Origin: CAZSVP01 sp964637185
GTDB lineage: Bacteria; Patescibacteriota; Saccharimonadia; CAILAD01; BJGX01
DNA: 64,000 bases
Direction: 5' to 3'
Assembly (NCBI GenBank): GCA_964637185.1
Contig: CAZWVB010000002.1
Location: 7,445-71,444, forward strand
Both the position numbers and the translations under genes were made by a program. The notes below the pieces were generated by a model. It worked only from the letters and a program-made list of their open reading frames with translations, did no database searches and had not been told where the DNA came from. The stretch's first letter is position 1; each line of letters starts with the position of its first letter. Below, piece by piece: positions 33,574-42,825 of this stretch.

Positions 33574-36380
33574 TTTATCCCCTTCATAGTAAGATTATTG
33601 CGAAAATCACCTGAGCGGATTTGATCTATCATCTTGGTAATTTTGGCAGTGGTTTTATGTGCGTCAGGTGGAGCTATTGAAGCCACTATCTGGTTTTCTA
33701 CAAATGATAGGCTAAGACTCTCTATTGGTTTGGTATTAAGTTGCTGCCAAGCAAGTGAATATAGGTACAACTGCAAACTATTTCTTACCTTTTGATCGGC
33801 GCTTTTTTGGTTACTAACTGTGCCTGTCTTAAAGTCACGAATCTCTATGCCTTCACCATTCTCTAGTATCAAATCATATCTACCTGATATGATTACCTTC
33901 TGTTGTTCTAGCTTAAGAGCAAACGGTTTTTCAACATATAGAGGCGTCTCAGGGATGTTTTTGTGATCATGATAGTATTGCGCTATCACTTTGTGACCTT
34001 GTTTGAAACGATCTTTCTCGTGTTGCAAGGACACGAAACCCTCGCTCCGCCAAGCGGCGTCAAATGCGGCGTACATAGGTTTGAGAAGTGGTTTTTTGCC
34101 ATTTAAGAGTCCTTGGTAGTAAACTTCAAGCGCGGCATGAACTGCCGAACCATAAACCAGACTGTGAAAAGGCCCTTTGGGCATAGAAAGTACCTCAAAA
34201 TACCAAAAATCAGCTGGTGAACGTTCAAAACTAACCAATTGATTGACGGTTAGACGCAAATAGCCATCGCCATCTATCATGTTGCGAAGTGGGTCGTACT
34301 CGGTTCTTTCAACCGTATGAAAACTACTGAGTATTTCACTCGGCTGCTGATCAGTGCTGGATTTCAAGGCTGGCTCCTCGCCAAGAGCCTCGGCTATAAA
34401 CCGAGATGGCTTTCGCAGCATTTTGCCACCATGGTTTTGTGCCCAACTCAGGTACAAACCACTCTTCGCACGCGTCATAGCGACGTACATAAGACGTCTT
34501 TCCTCATGGATATGCCAATCGATCGAAGGCTCATCACTGGACTCGAATAATCCATCTGGCATACGTATCATATCAGATCGTCTTTGTGCTGGAAAAACTC
34601 TAGAGATCAGGTTTGGGATAAACACATGATCAAATTCTAGGCCCTTGGCACGATGTACAGTCAATATATTGACGGCATCGATGTCCAGTGGTGATTGCTC
34701 AACCTCAATTGAACCCTCAGAATAAACAATTTGTTGTAGATAAGTCCACAAACTATACATATTATGGTCCAAAGTAACGTTTTCATAGTCTCTAATAAAG
34801 CCAAAAAACGCTGCAATATTCTGCAGCTTGTTGGCCGCAAGATTGTCACTGGCCGATTGGCTATAAAGCTTTTTTAGATAGCCGCTACGTTCAAAGTAAC
34901 GATAAAGTAGCTCGCCTGCACGCAGTTCTTTGGCCTCTGATAGATACTCCAATAGTTGCCCCACCACGACATACAATGCCAAATCAGGATTATTAGAAAT
35001 GTAGCCCGCAAGGCTTAGGTGTGATCTTGCAGCACCGGCGGCAGCAGCTGAGATCTCAATTTGGCTCAGATCATACATTTCTGAGCTCAATAGCCCAAAT
35101 AAGGCCTGCGAGTCCCCTTGATCTGCTATCCAACGCACGAAATACAGCAGATTTTGCACCTCCTCGAGCTCAAACAGCTTTTTGCTCTCGGCCAGTTGGT
35201 AAGGTATAGCCCATCTAGACAGGGTATGAGCAATGTCACTGGCCTGATTGTTCTTTCGTAGTAAAATCGCCATATCCTGATAATCAACACCCTGGTCGTG
35301 CAGTTGTTTTATCTTTTGCGCCAGCCAATCGAGTTCGGCCTGATAAGTCCCAAATGACAAGCCAATTGGTTTTTTGCCCACCTTGGTAGCCACGAGATGC
35401 TTATTGATCTTTTCCGTCATCTCGAGACGATACGGATTGTTGTGACCAATGAGCTGATAACTAGCATCCAGTATTCTTTGACCTGTGCGGTAATTCTTAA
35501 CCAGTGCTACTACCTTAGCGTCAGCAAAAACATCAGTAAATCGAAGAATATTGCTGATATTGGCTCCACGAAATTGGTAGATTGATTGATCATCATCACC
35601 TACTACCATCAGATTATGATGTTTTCTACACAATAGCTCCAATATCTGAGCCTGCACGAAGTTGGTATCCTGATATTCATCGACCATCACATAACGGTAT
35701 TGTTGTTGGACGTGTTCGAGCACGGAAGGTCTTGCCTCAAGCAACAGTAGCGTCTTACATAACAAGTCACCATAATCCATCAAACCATTTTGGCTACAGT
35801 AGTCTTGATATGCAGTGTAAATCTTTACCAACTCCTCCAAACGTAATTTTTCCTGGAGATCATCGATTTTTTTGGCCTGGATGAAGCTTTTGAATTGCTG
35901 GGGCAAAATATTCTCATCTTTCAGACGAGACATGAACTGCACAATACCACGCAAGAAGCCAGTAGGATTGCCTAACGGTCGATAATACTCCAAGCCAAGA
36001 CCATCAATTACGTTGTTGAGTACCACCTGTTGCTGCGCGCTTGATAATACCTGATATTCCGGATCCAAACCAATCTCAACACCATATTGGCGCAACAAAT
36101 GCTCGCCAAAACTGTGAAAAGTAGATATCTCAGTCTCAAGCTCTGTCAATCTCAGCAAGGACTCGACCCTAGAAGACATCTCGCGCGCTGCCTTATCTGT
36201 AAAAGTCATGGCCAGTATCTCACTTGGCTTGGCAGCGGCTGAGCGAATTAAATTAGCTATCCTAGCCGCTATTACGCTTGTCTTACCTGTGCCTGCACCT
36301 GCCACTACCAACATAGGTCCATCAACGTGTTGAACCACCTGCTGCTGCTCAGAATTTAGTCTTATGCCGCGCTCTCCCAT
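33567..36380 (-). CDS. UvrD/Rep-like superfamily 1 helicase with C-terminal PD-(D/E)XK nuclease
   Basis: 937 residues from the ATG at 36380; a TTG 13 codons earlier is the alternative. Helicase motifs: Q-motif LNSEQQQVV, Walker A GAGTGKT near 27, TFTDKAAREM, DEYQDTN, VGDDDQSIYQFRGA, VHRAKGLEFDHVF and YVAMTRAK. The C-terminus has a RecB/Cas4-type nuclease core (GRYDLILENG, IEIRDFKTG) near 830-850. Such fusions process DNA ends in repair or recombination, like a one-subunit AddAB. Downstream of argS by about 40 nt and overlapping the SprT-like gene. Confidence 0.9.
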   Translation of the reverse strand: MGERGIRLNSEQQQVVQHVDGPMLVVAGAGTGKTSVIAARIANLIRSAAAKPSEILAMTFTDKAAREMSSRVESLLRLTELETEISTFHSFGEHLLRQYGVEIGLDPEYQVLSSAQQQVVLNNVIDGLGLEYYRPLGNPTGFLRGIVQFMSRLKDENILPQQFKSFIQAKKIDDLQEKLRLEELVKIYTAYQDYCSQNGLMDYGDLLCKTLLLLEARPSVLEHVQQQYRYVMVDEYQDTNFVQAQILELLCRKHHNLMVVGDDDQSIYQFRGANISNILRFTDVFADAKVVALVKNYRTGQRILDASYQLIGHNNPYRLEMTEKINKHLVATKVGKKPIGLSFGTYQAELDWLAQKIKQLHDQGVDYQDMAILLRKNNQASDIAHTLSRWAIPYQLAESKKLFELEEVQNLLYFVRWIADQGDSQALFGLLSSEMYDLSQIEISAAAAGAARSHLSLAGYISNNPDLALYVVVGQLLEYLSEAKELRAGELLYRYFERSGYLKKLYSQSASDNLAANKLQNIAAFFGFIRDYENVTLDHNMYSLWTYLQQIVYSEGSIEVEQSPLDIDAVNILTVHRAKGLEFDHVFIPNLISRVFPAQRRSDMIRMPDGLFESSDEPSIDWHIHEERRLMYVAMTRAKSGLYLSWAQNHGGKMLRKPSRFIAEALGEEPALKSSTDQQPSEILSSFHTVERTEYDPLRNMIDGDGYLRLTVNQLVSFERSPADFWYFEVLSMPKGPFHSLVYGSAVHAALEVYYQGLLNGKKPLLKPMYAAFDAAWRSEGFVSLQHEKDRFKQGHKVIAQYYHDHKNIPETPLYVEKPFALKLEQQKVIISGRYDLILENGEGIEIRDFKTGTVSNQKSADQKVRNSLQLYLYSLAWQQLNTKPIESLSLSFVENQIVASIAPPDAHKTTAKITKMIDQIRSGDFRNNLTMKGIKW

Positions 36381-36423
36381 AGCTACTTCAAGTATAGCTA
36401 GGTTTGGCAATATTACCAATCAA

Positions 36424-38127
36424 CTACATATGTTCGGGCATTTCAATACCTAGCAGCCGCATGTTGTGTTGTAATAACAACCCTACTGTCTTGTTGATAT
36501 TCGATCTGTAGTTAAGACTGTCATCGCCACTAATTATTTTGTTAGTGTTGTAGAATTTATTATATAGTTGAGATATCTGGTGGCATGCCTCGCAGACCAT
36601 GTGTGGGTCAAAATCATCAAGCGCCGACTGAAGACTGAGCGGTGTTGCCAAACAAGCAAGCACCAACGCACGCTCCTGCACAGTAAGGCTATCTGGCGGC
36701 TTGCCAGACTCTGTCTGTTTGGCCGTCTGTTTCTCTTGTACTGATCTGGTGCGAGCATAGCCATACATGATGTAAGGTGCTGAGTTTCCTTCGAGCGAGA
36801 GCAGACTATCCCAGTCAAAAACCATATCGCTTTGACGGTTTTGTTGTAGGATTCCGTACTTGATGGCACCAATTGCTATCTGGTCGACTTTGGTAGACTC
36901 TATTGGGTTGTTCTTTTCTTTTTCTAGCTTAGCTACGCGCTTCTTGGCTTCGCTCAACAGATCACTTAGCAACAAAATGTTGCCTTTTCTAGTGCTCATA
37001 GATGCATCTCGAAAGCGCATTCTACCGAACGCGACATGGAGATTCTGGGCTTTGGTGAGTTGTAGCCTATCTGCCACCTCAAAAACCTGTTGAAAATGTA
37101 GCCGCTGTGCACTATCCACCACTACTAGCATGGTGTCAGGCTTCCACTCTTGGTCCCAGAAGGCTATCCTGGCTAGATCTCTCGTCAGGTACAATGTGGT
37201 ACCATCTTGCTTACGCACAATAGCTGGAGGCATATTTGGATCCTTCATGGGTGCCACTAGTGCCCCATCACTTTCTACAAAATAACCGCTATCTATACCC
37301 TGATCTATGATGGGCTGCATTTTGTCTTCGTAAAAGCTTTCGCCATGAATATAATCAAACTCTACCCCAAGCTCGCGATAGATAGTGTCCACATCCGTCA
37401 TACTCCAGTTGCAAATCTTCTGCCACAAAGCACGATTCTCCGGGTCGCCAGCCTCAAGCTTCTGATATTCGGCCCTGCCGGCATCATCTAGCTCCACATC
37501 AGCATCAGCCTCAATATGAAAACGCACATATAGTTTGAGTAGCTCAGCGACAGGATTGGCTTCGATTGATTCAAGATCACCCCATTGTTTGACCGCCCAG
37601 ATCAGCTTGCCAAACTGGGTACCTAGATCGCCAATAAAATTGTCAGCTATGACCTCTACTCCCAGACCACGGTACAGCCGCTTGATAGCGTCGCCGATTA
37701 CTGTGCTCAGCAGATGATGCACCCCCATCGGTTTGCCCATGTTGGGATGAGAATAGTCCATCACTATCTTCTTTGGTTTGAGCTCAACATTTGCGGCCAG
37801 CCACTTCTCAACTCCAAGCTCTTCAATCGTGCTTAGTTGATTTATTAGATAGCTGGGCTGCAAACGAATATTTACAAACCCAGGTGCCACCGCCTCGGCA
37901 CTAGCCACAATATCGGTCGAGCTTAGCTTACTAGCGATGTTCTGAGCCAAATCCATAGGGTTGGCACCTACTTTTTTGGCGTTTTGGAGTGCCACATTGC
38001 TACTGACATCACCAAAGTTTATGTCGCAAAACGACAAAGTCTTTGCCAAACCATCGGTTGTGATGCCACTGGCCTTAGCTGCAGGGCCCAACTCGGCTGC
38101 TATGTCTTCAAAAATCTGATAAGCCAT
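36424..38127 (-). CDS. argS: arginine-tRNA ligase
   Basis: 567 residues from the ATG at 38127 (MAYQIFEDIAAELG); a TATAAT box lies 9 nt upstream. Class I synthetase. HIGH-type motif HPNMGKPMGVHHL near 129, and the KMSKS equivalent is MSTRKGN near 374, as is common for ArgRS. The C-terminal anticodon-binding helical domain has LALVC-type text (ALVLACLATPLSLQSAL). Divergent from smpB with a 48-bp shared promoter region. Confidence 0.95.
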   Translation of the reverse strand: MAYQIFEDIAAELGPAAKASGITTDGLAKTLSFCDINFGDVSSNVALQNAKKVGANPMDLAQNIASKLSSTDIVASAEAVAPGFVNIRLQPSYLINQLSTIEELGVEKWLAANVELKPKKIVMDYSHPNMGKPMGVHHLLSTVIGDAIKRLYRGLGVEVIADNFIGDLGTQFGKLIWAVKQWGDLESIEANPVAELLKLYVRFHIEADADVELDDAGRAEYQKLEAGDPENRALWQKICNWSMTDVDTIYRELGVEFDYIHGESFYEDKMQPIIDQGIDSGYFVESDGALVAPMKDPNMPPAIVRKQDGTTLYLTRDLARIAFWDQEWKPDTMLVVVDSAQRLHFQQVFEVADRLQLTKAQNLHVAFGRMRFRDASMSTRKGNILLLSDLLSEAKKRVAKLEKEKNNPIESTKVDQIAIGAIKYGILQQNRQSDMVFDWDSLLSLEGNSAPYIMYGYARTRSVQEKQTAKQTESGKPPDSLTVQERALVLACLATPLSLQSALDDFDPHMVCEACHQISQLYNKFYNTNKIISGDDSLNYRSNINKTVGLLLQHNMRLLGIEMPEHM

Positions 38128-38175
38128 AATACATGCATTATATCCGAATAGATCCCTATCAGCTATAATACAAGC

Positions 38176-38625
38176 ATGAAAATTGTCGCTACCAATCGCC
38201 GCGCCAGGCATGACTACCAGATAACATCTACTATGGTAGTAGGTATTGTTTTGTCCGGAGCTGAAGTCAAGAGCGCCAAAGCTGGCAACCTAAGTCTCAA
38301 AGGTAGCTTCGTGCGCCAAAAAGACGACGAGCTATACCTAGTGAATGCTCATATTTCACCTTATAAGTTTGCGGCACAAGCTGACTACGACCCCACACGG
38401 GAGCGTAAACTCTTGGCGCATCGCCGCGAGATTGAGCAAATCGGTGCCCAAGCACATGGTGCCAGTCTATCTGTTGTGCCTCTGGCAGCCGGCATCGAGC
38501 ATGGGCTGGTAAAGTTGGAAATAGGCATTGGCCGCGGTAAGAAGATCTATGACAAACGCAGCAGCCTGCGCCAAAAAGCCGCCGAGCGAGATATCGAGCG
38601 TGATATCAAAGCGAAATCAAAATAA
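38176..38625 (+). CDS. smpB: SsrA-binding protein SmpB
   Basis: 149 residues. Binds tmRNA and brings it to stalled ribosomes. Typical N-terminus (IVATNRRARHDYQI), GIVLSGAEVKSAKAGNLSLKGSF, HISPYKFA and a basic C-terminal tail. TATAAT (38164-38169) ends 6 nt before the ATG, predicting a leaderless mRNA. Its partner tmRNA lies at 44435-44815. Confidence 0.97.
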   Translation: MKIVATNRRARHDYQITSTMVVGIVLSGAEVKSAKAGNLSLKGSFVRQKDDELYLVNAHISPYKFAAQADYDPTRERKLLAHRREIEQIGAQAHGASLSVVPLAAGIEHGLVKLEIGIGRGKKIYDKRSSLRQKAAERDIERDIKAKSK

Positions 38626-38740
38626 TCGTTCTAAACCTGTTGATGGCATCAAATTGTACAATTTATTTGTGCTATAGCACCGAGCTAACGTAAAAATCCC
38701 CCACTACAAATTAGGTGGCTTCTATGCTAACATAAGCATT

Positions 38741-39739
38741 ATGAATATGCACGACACGATTGCACGGCTTTTTGTCGAGCCCAAAGGCATATTGGCAGCC
38801 GATGAGAGCAGCAAGACCGCGACCAAACGATTTGAAGCTGTCGGGATTGACTCCACGACAGAAAATCGCCGCCTATACCGCCAAATGCTTTTTGAAACAC
38901 CGGAGTTCGCACAATATATTAGTGGGGTCATACTATATGATGAGACGTTTTGGCAATCCAACGATTCTGGCGTGAGCTTTGTTGACTACCTATCCAAGCT
39001 CGGTATCATACCTGGAATAAAGGTGGATTGTGGCCTAGTACCTCTCACCAACTTCGAGCCTGAGACAATTACCGAAGGCTTAGATGGTCTCGACGCACGG
39101 CTACACAAGTACGCCCAAGCTGGAGCCAGATTTACCAAATGGCGAGCAGCATTCCAAATCGATCAAGACAAATCCTTACCGACTATGGCGGCAATTCATG
39201 CCAACCTCAATCTCATGGCACGCTATGCTGCTTTGGTGCAGAGCCATCAGATGGTCCCGATTGTCGAACCAGAAGTACTATATGATGGCGAGCACACGAT
39301 TGAGCTGTCTGCTGAGGTTACCAGCAATGTACTGCGCGTGCTATATGACTTACTTACTGCTTACCGAGTTGATCTCTCCTGTACGATCCTAAAGACCAGC
39401 ATGGTGTTGGCTGGCAACAAATCAGCTAAACCGTCTAGCCCGGATCAGGTGGCTAACCATACACTGGAAGTATTACGGGAGCGTGTGCCATCTGAAGTTG
39501 GCGGAATCGTCTTTCTCAGCGGGGGCCAAACTCCTGAGCAAGCCAGCGCCAATCTCAACGCCATCGATAGTCAAGGCACGCAGCCATGGCCAATCACGTT
39601 TTCGTTTTCACGTGCCGTACAAGACCCAGCCATCAAAGTCTGGGCCGGCCAGTCCGCCAATGTTGCGGCCGCCCAAAAAGAGTTTGCTGTGTGGCTCGCC
39701 AAAAATGCTTTGGCGCGACGTGGCAAATTGAGCGAATAA
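38741..39739 (+). CDS. fructose-bisphosphate aldolase, class I
   Basis: 332 residues, Schiff-base aldolase of the eukaryote-like class I family. GILAADESSKTATKRF, IPGIKVDCGLVPL, AGARFTKWRA, VPIVEPEVL, and the Schiff-base lysine in CTILKTSMVLAG near 225, then GGIVFLSGGQT. Cleaves fructose 1,6-bisphosphate in glycolysis. A TG-C-TAACAT extended -10 ends 7 nt before the ATG (leaderless type). The last residues are shorter than the classical C-terminal Tyr tail. Confidence 0.95.
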   Translation: MNMHDTIARLFVEPKGILAADESSKTATKRFEAVGIDSTTENRRLYRQMLFETPEFAQYISGVILYDETFWQSNDSGVSFVDYLSKLGIIPGIKVDCGLVPLTNFEPETITEGLDGLDARLHKYAQAGARFTKWRAAFQIDQDKSLPTMAAIHANLNLMARYAALVQSHQMVPIVEPEVLYDGEHTIELSAEVTSNVLRVLYDLLTAYRVDLSCTILKTSMVLAGNKSAKPSSPDQVANHTLEVLRERVPSEVGGIVFLSGGQTPEQASANLNAIDSQGTQPWPITFSFSRAVQDPAIKVWAGQSANVAAAQKEFAVWLAKNALARRGKLSE

Positions 39740-39778
39740 AATTTTGACAAAAAAGTTCAAAAATATAGCAAAAAGTTG

Positions 39779-39808
39779 TTGACACACCTGCAGCTTAAGC
39801 GGTATTAT
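39779..39808 (+). promoter_or_regulatory. promoter of a small RNA
   Basis: TTGACA (39779-39784), 18 nt, TATTAT (39803-39808). Consensus -35; predicted start near 39815. Confidence 0.65.
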
Positions 39809-39814
39809 TACTTT

Positions 39815-39906
39815 AGTGCTGCTGCACACATAAATTACTCAAAAACAAAAACAAAGCTCTTCCAACAGATCAGCCAAGGCCACAAGCCGAGGCTGATCTT
39901 CTTTTT
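39815..39906 (+). ncRNA. small RNA of about 90 nt, unknown
   Basis: Bounded by a near-consensus promoter and a terminator, with no reading frame. A 5' mini-hairpin GTGC-TGCT-GCAC (39816-39827), an A-rich unstructured middle with AAAAACAAAAACAAA (39841-39855), then the terminator hairpin. The same A-rich 15-mer occurs near the 5' end of the large ncRNA at 29.5 kb. Might instead be an attenuated leader of the downstream glycosyltransferase. Confidence 0.55.
39867..39906 (+). terminator. terminator of the small RNA
   Basis: AGATCAGCC / GGCTGATCT stem (39867-39875 with 39891-39899), followed by TTCTTTTT. Confidence 0.75.
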
Positions 39907-39987
39907 AGCATTACGATTTCTGCCATAATTTTTGTGTGCGCCAATGCTCGTTTGTATTTCAAACTTTTTTTAAGCAAAATAATATTC

Positions 39988-40677
39988 ATGCAAATTTCAC
40001 TCGTCATCCCCGCCCACAACGAAGCCGAATATATAGGCCGATGTTTGGCCGCGGCGTCAGCCCAATCGCAGCCGTTTGCCGAAATAATTTTGGTCGACAA
40101 CAATTGCGCTGACAAGACTATTGAAATCGCCCGCCACATGCAACTCAAAAATTTGCACGTAGTTCGTGAAAACAAACAAGGCATCGGCCATGCCCGCAGC
40201 GCAGGATTTGACGCGGCTCGTAGCGACATTATTGCCCGCATAGATGCCGATACTATCCTACCAACAGATTGGAATAAGCAAATATTAGCTGATTTTGACC
40301 AAGAAAAGCCCGATGCTATCACCGGCCCAGCCTACTTTTATGATTTCCCGCGTATTGTGCGACCTGCTATCACCTGGTTGCACATACGTCTCTACTTCCA
40401 CCGCACCGCCCAAATGATGGGCAGCCCGACCCTGTGGGGCTCAAACATGGCAATTACCAAGGCTATGTGGCAGCGAGTTAAGCCCAAAATTACTGATGAC
40501 GACTCGCTGGTGCACGAGGATGTCGATCTTGCTCTCCAAATTCACCGTGCTGGCGGCAACATATACTTCGACCCGAAGCTCCTAGTGGGTGTCAAAATGC
40601 GTCAGCTCTACAGATCACCACGCAATACTATCGCTTACTTCCGCCGGCGCCGCACTACCATTGAGCGCAGCAAGTAA
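39988..40677 (+). CDS. family 2 glycosyltransferase
   Basis: 229 residues from the ATG at 39988 (MQISLVIPAHNEAEYIGRCL); a GTG at 39934 would add 18 residues without support. GT-A fold: ILVDNNCADKT, RIDADTIL (DxD), GSNMAITKAMW, HEDVDLALQIHRAG. Uses a nucleotide sugar to extend a glycan or lipid. No membrane helix in the short C-terminus. It is the last native-looking gene before the GC-rich patch. Confidence 0.88.
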   Translation: MQISLVIPAHNEAEYIGRCLAAASAQSQPFAEIILVDNNCADKTIEIARHMQLKNLHVVRENKQGIGHARSAGFDAARSDIIARIDADTILPTDWNKQILADFDQEKPDAITGPAYFYDFPRIVRPAITWLHIRLYFHRTAQMMGSPTLWGSNMAITKAMWQRVKPKITDDDSLVHEDVDLALQIHRAGGNIYFDPKLLVGVKMRQLYRSPRNTIAYFRRRRTTIERSK

Positions 40678-40773
40678 CTGCTTACGCTGTACCAGCCCTG
40701 GCTTATCTGTTAGACTAGCGCAAGCGAAATCGTTCGCCAAACCCGCAAGTTCACAACCGAAAGAGAGATCATC

Positions 40774-41271
40774 ATGATCCATGTGTTTTTGGGAAGCAAG
40801 AGCGATCTGGAGCTGGTCAAGGCCAGCGTCCGCCCGATCTTCAACCAGCTGTGCCAGGACCTGGACATCGGCCCTGGCTACATCCGATACCACATCTGTT
40901 CGGCTCACCGCAATTCAGATGAGCTGGCAGCCTTCGTGAAGAGGATCGTCGACGAAGTCGATCCCCAGATCGCCATCGGTGTGGCCGGCATGGCAGCTGC
41001 TCTGCCCGGTGCGCTGGCCGGTGCCAGCAAGATGCAAATCCCGGTGATCGGTGTGCCGCTCGACGAGGACGGCATCGACAGCTGCGCCTACATGCCACCC
41101 GGGGTACCGGTGATGTTGGCAGGAGTCGGCAAGCCGGGTCTCAAGAACGCCACGCTCGCCGCCATCCAGATCGAAGCGATGCGCAGCGCGCCAATTGCCG
41201 CATGGCTTCGTGACTACATGAGCGCCAACACCCCGTCAGCCAAGTTCGACATCGACATCAACGCCGACTGA
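40774..41271 (+). CDS. purE: PurE-family AIR carboxylase / N5-CAIR mutase
   Basis: 165 residues. Purine pathway enzyme making CAIR. GSKSDLELVK at the N-terminus, SAHRNSDEL (catalytic His), GVAGMAAALPGALAGAS, PVIGVPL, and MPPGVPVMLAGVG. In class I PurE the glycine loop reads GGAAHLPG; here the His position is Ala, and the spacing differs from both classes, so the exact reaction is uncertain. Codons are strongly GC-biased unlike all flanking genes, and a purine-rich ribosome site (GAGAGA) precedes the ATG. purC follows 25 nt later. Confidence 0.85.
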   Translation: MIHVFLGSKSDLELVKASVRPIFNQLCQDLDIGPGYIRYHICSAHRNSDELAAFVKRIVDEVDPQIAIGVAGMAAALPGALAGASKMQIPVIGVPLDEDGIDSCAYMPPGVPVMLAGVGKPGLKNATLAAIQIEAMRSAPIAAWLRDYMSANTPSAKFDIDINAD

Positions 41272-41296
41272 GTCGGCTCACAACAGGAGAAACACC

Positions 41297-42196
41297 GTGA
41301 CACTCACACCCATCTACACCGGTAAGGTCTGCGACATCTACGACGCAGGCGGCGGACGTCAACTGCACGTCCGCACCGACCGCACCAGCGTGTTCGACGT
41401 GGTGCTACCCCAACAGGTGCAGGACCGTGGCAAGGTGCTCACCGAGATCAGCAACTTCTGGCTCGATCTGTACCCGGACGTGCCTCGGGCACACTTGCCC
41501 TACGGTCGGCCGGAGAAGTTCAGTTCGATCCCCGACCTGGCCTACCGCTCCACCTTGATGCGCGTGGCGGAGATGCTCAAGATCGAGTGCATCGTACGTG
41601 GCTACCTGACCGGCTCCGGTCTCAAGGAGTACAAGCGCGATGGCGGTCAGCTGTGCGGCATCCAGTTGCCAGATGGGCTGGTCGAGGCCAGCCAGCTGCC
41701 CGAGCCAATCTTCACCCCCAGCACCAAGGCTGAGAGCGGCCACGATGAGAACATCAGCTTCAAGGCCGCCGTGGACATCATCGAGGCGCAGTTCCCTGGC
41801 CGCGGCATGGAGCTGGTCACGCGCGCCAAGCTGATCTCGCTCGATCTGTACCGCCGGGCCGCGGCCCATGCCCGAGAGCGCGGCATCATCATCGCCGACA
41901 CCAAGTTCGAGTTCGGGCTGATCGATGGCGAGCTGGTGCTGTGTGACGAGGTGCTCACACCTGACAGCAGCCGGTTCTGGCCGGCGGAGCTGTGGGTACC
42001 CGGCCAGAGCACGCCCAGCTTCGACAAGCAGATCCTGCGCGATGTCTACCAGGCTCTCTACGACGAGGGCAAGTGGGATAAGAAGTACCCGGCGCCCGAG
42101 GTCGATCAGAAGCACTTCGAGCTCACCCGTGAGCGCTACATCGAGGGCTTCGTGAGGCTGACCGGCTCCAAGCCGGAGTTCCTCAAGGCAGCCTGA
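41297..42196 (+). CDS. purC: SAICAR synthetase
   Basis: 299 residues. Joins CAIR and aspartate in purine synthesis with ATP. YTGKVCDIYDAG, TDRTSVFDVVLP, RMRVAEMLKIECIVRGYLTGSG-type text (IVRGYLTGSGLKEY), and ADTKFEFGLIDGELVLCDEVLTPDSSRFW. GTG start with AGGAGA 7 nt upstream. GC-rich codon use as in purE. No other purine genes lie nearby, so the pair is an isolated two-step module. The antisense strand is open over most of the gene only because of its composition. Confidence 0.94.
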   Translation: MTLTPIYTGKVCDIYDAGGGRQLHVRTDRTSVFDVVLPQQVQDRGKVLTEISNFWLDLYPDVPRAHLPYGRPEKFSSIPDLAYRSTLMRVAEMLKIECIVRGYLTGSGLKEYKRDGGQLCGIQLPDGLVEASQLPEPIFTPSTKAESGHDENISFKAAVDIIEAQFPGRGMELVTRAKLISLDLYRRAAAHARERGIIIADTKFEFGLIDGELVLCDEVLTPDSSRFWPAELWVPGQSTPSFDKQILRDVYQALYDEGKWDKKYPAPEVDQKHFELTRERYIEGFVRLTGSKPEFLKAA

Positions 42197-42216
42197 TCTC
42201 TGACCAACCTGCGGGT

Positions 42217-42253
42217 AGGCCGAGCGTCTGGGATAGCATCCCGGAGGCTCGGC
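42217..42253. terminator. hairpin after purC
   Basis: GGCCGAGC...GCTCGGCC with an inner GGGAT/ATCCC stem. No T-run follows, so it may be a 3' mRNA-stabilising or factor-dependent terminator. A second weaker pairing CAGCCCC/GGGGCTG lies at about 42332-42373. These occupy the 180-bp gap. Confidence 0.4.
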
Positions 42254-42376
42254 CACCAGCCTGAGTATTCAAATCCGCTGTCCAGCGAATTGAATCTTCA
42301 GGTTGAAATAACTATGTTGTAAATACGACGTCAGCCCCCAGCGGGAGGCGGACGCCTGCTTGCTAGGGGCTGTTGA

Positions 42377-42742
42377 TCAGGAAGTGATGACTGCGTCTCT
42401 CCACAGAGATGCGATCGCTCGTTCACCTTCCTCCCGCGACACGATCGTAGGTGTGGCGTAGTGCAGGTCGCCGACGAACGACGTTCTCCAGGTACCCGAG
42501 GTGATCCTCGCTTTGTCCTGCTTTCCACAGAAGGTGCACAGGCGATAGCGGTTGCGACCACTGTTACCCACCCATTCCAGTACTTCAGCGTGTGGGCAGG
42601 TAGCCCGCAGCTGATTGATCAGATCAGGAAGCTTCCGGGCGGCCTCCTGCGCTTGACGGATCTGCAACCGCAGCAGGTTGAGTTTGTCCTGCAAGGTCAC
42701 CTCGCCACCCAACTCCCGTGGGCCAGCGTCATCATCGATCAT
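42377..42742 (-). CDS. zinc-ribbon-like protein, unknown
   Basis: 121 residues. N-terminal helical segment (LQDKLNLLRLQIRQAQEAARKL), then CPH...CTFC, a possible two-knuckle metal site at about residues 48-73. AGGAG lies 8 nt before the ATG. GC-rich codon use shared with purE/purC, opposite strand. No family recognised; it belongs to the same foreign-looking patch. Confidence 0.6.
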   Translation of the reverse strand: MIDDDAGPRELGGEVTLQDKLNLLRLQIRQAQEAARKLPDLINQLRATCPHAEVLEWVGNSGRNRYRLCTFCGKQDKARITSGTWRTSFVGDLHYATPTIVSREEGERAIASLWRDAVITS

Positions 42743-42825
42743 GGTCTTCTCCTATTCGATCGAGGTTGCTACCTGGTGTAGCGAACTGCAAGTATGCTAG
42801 CATTTAGCAATAATAAATTCAACGA

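Noticed and set aside
41405..42256. 283-codon open frame antisense to purC
   Set aside because: An artefact of GC-rich codon composition; purC on the plus strand matches SAICAR synthetase along its full length.
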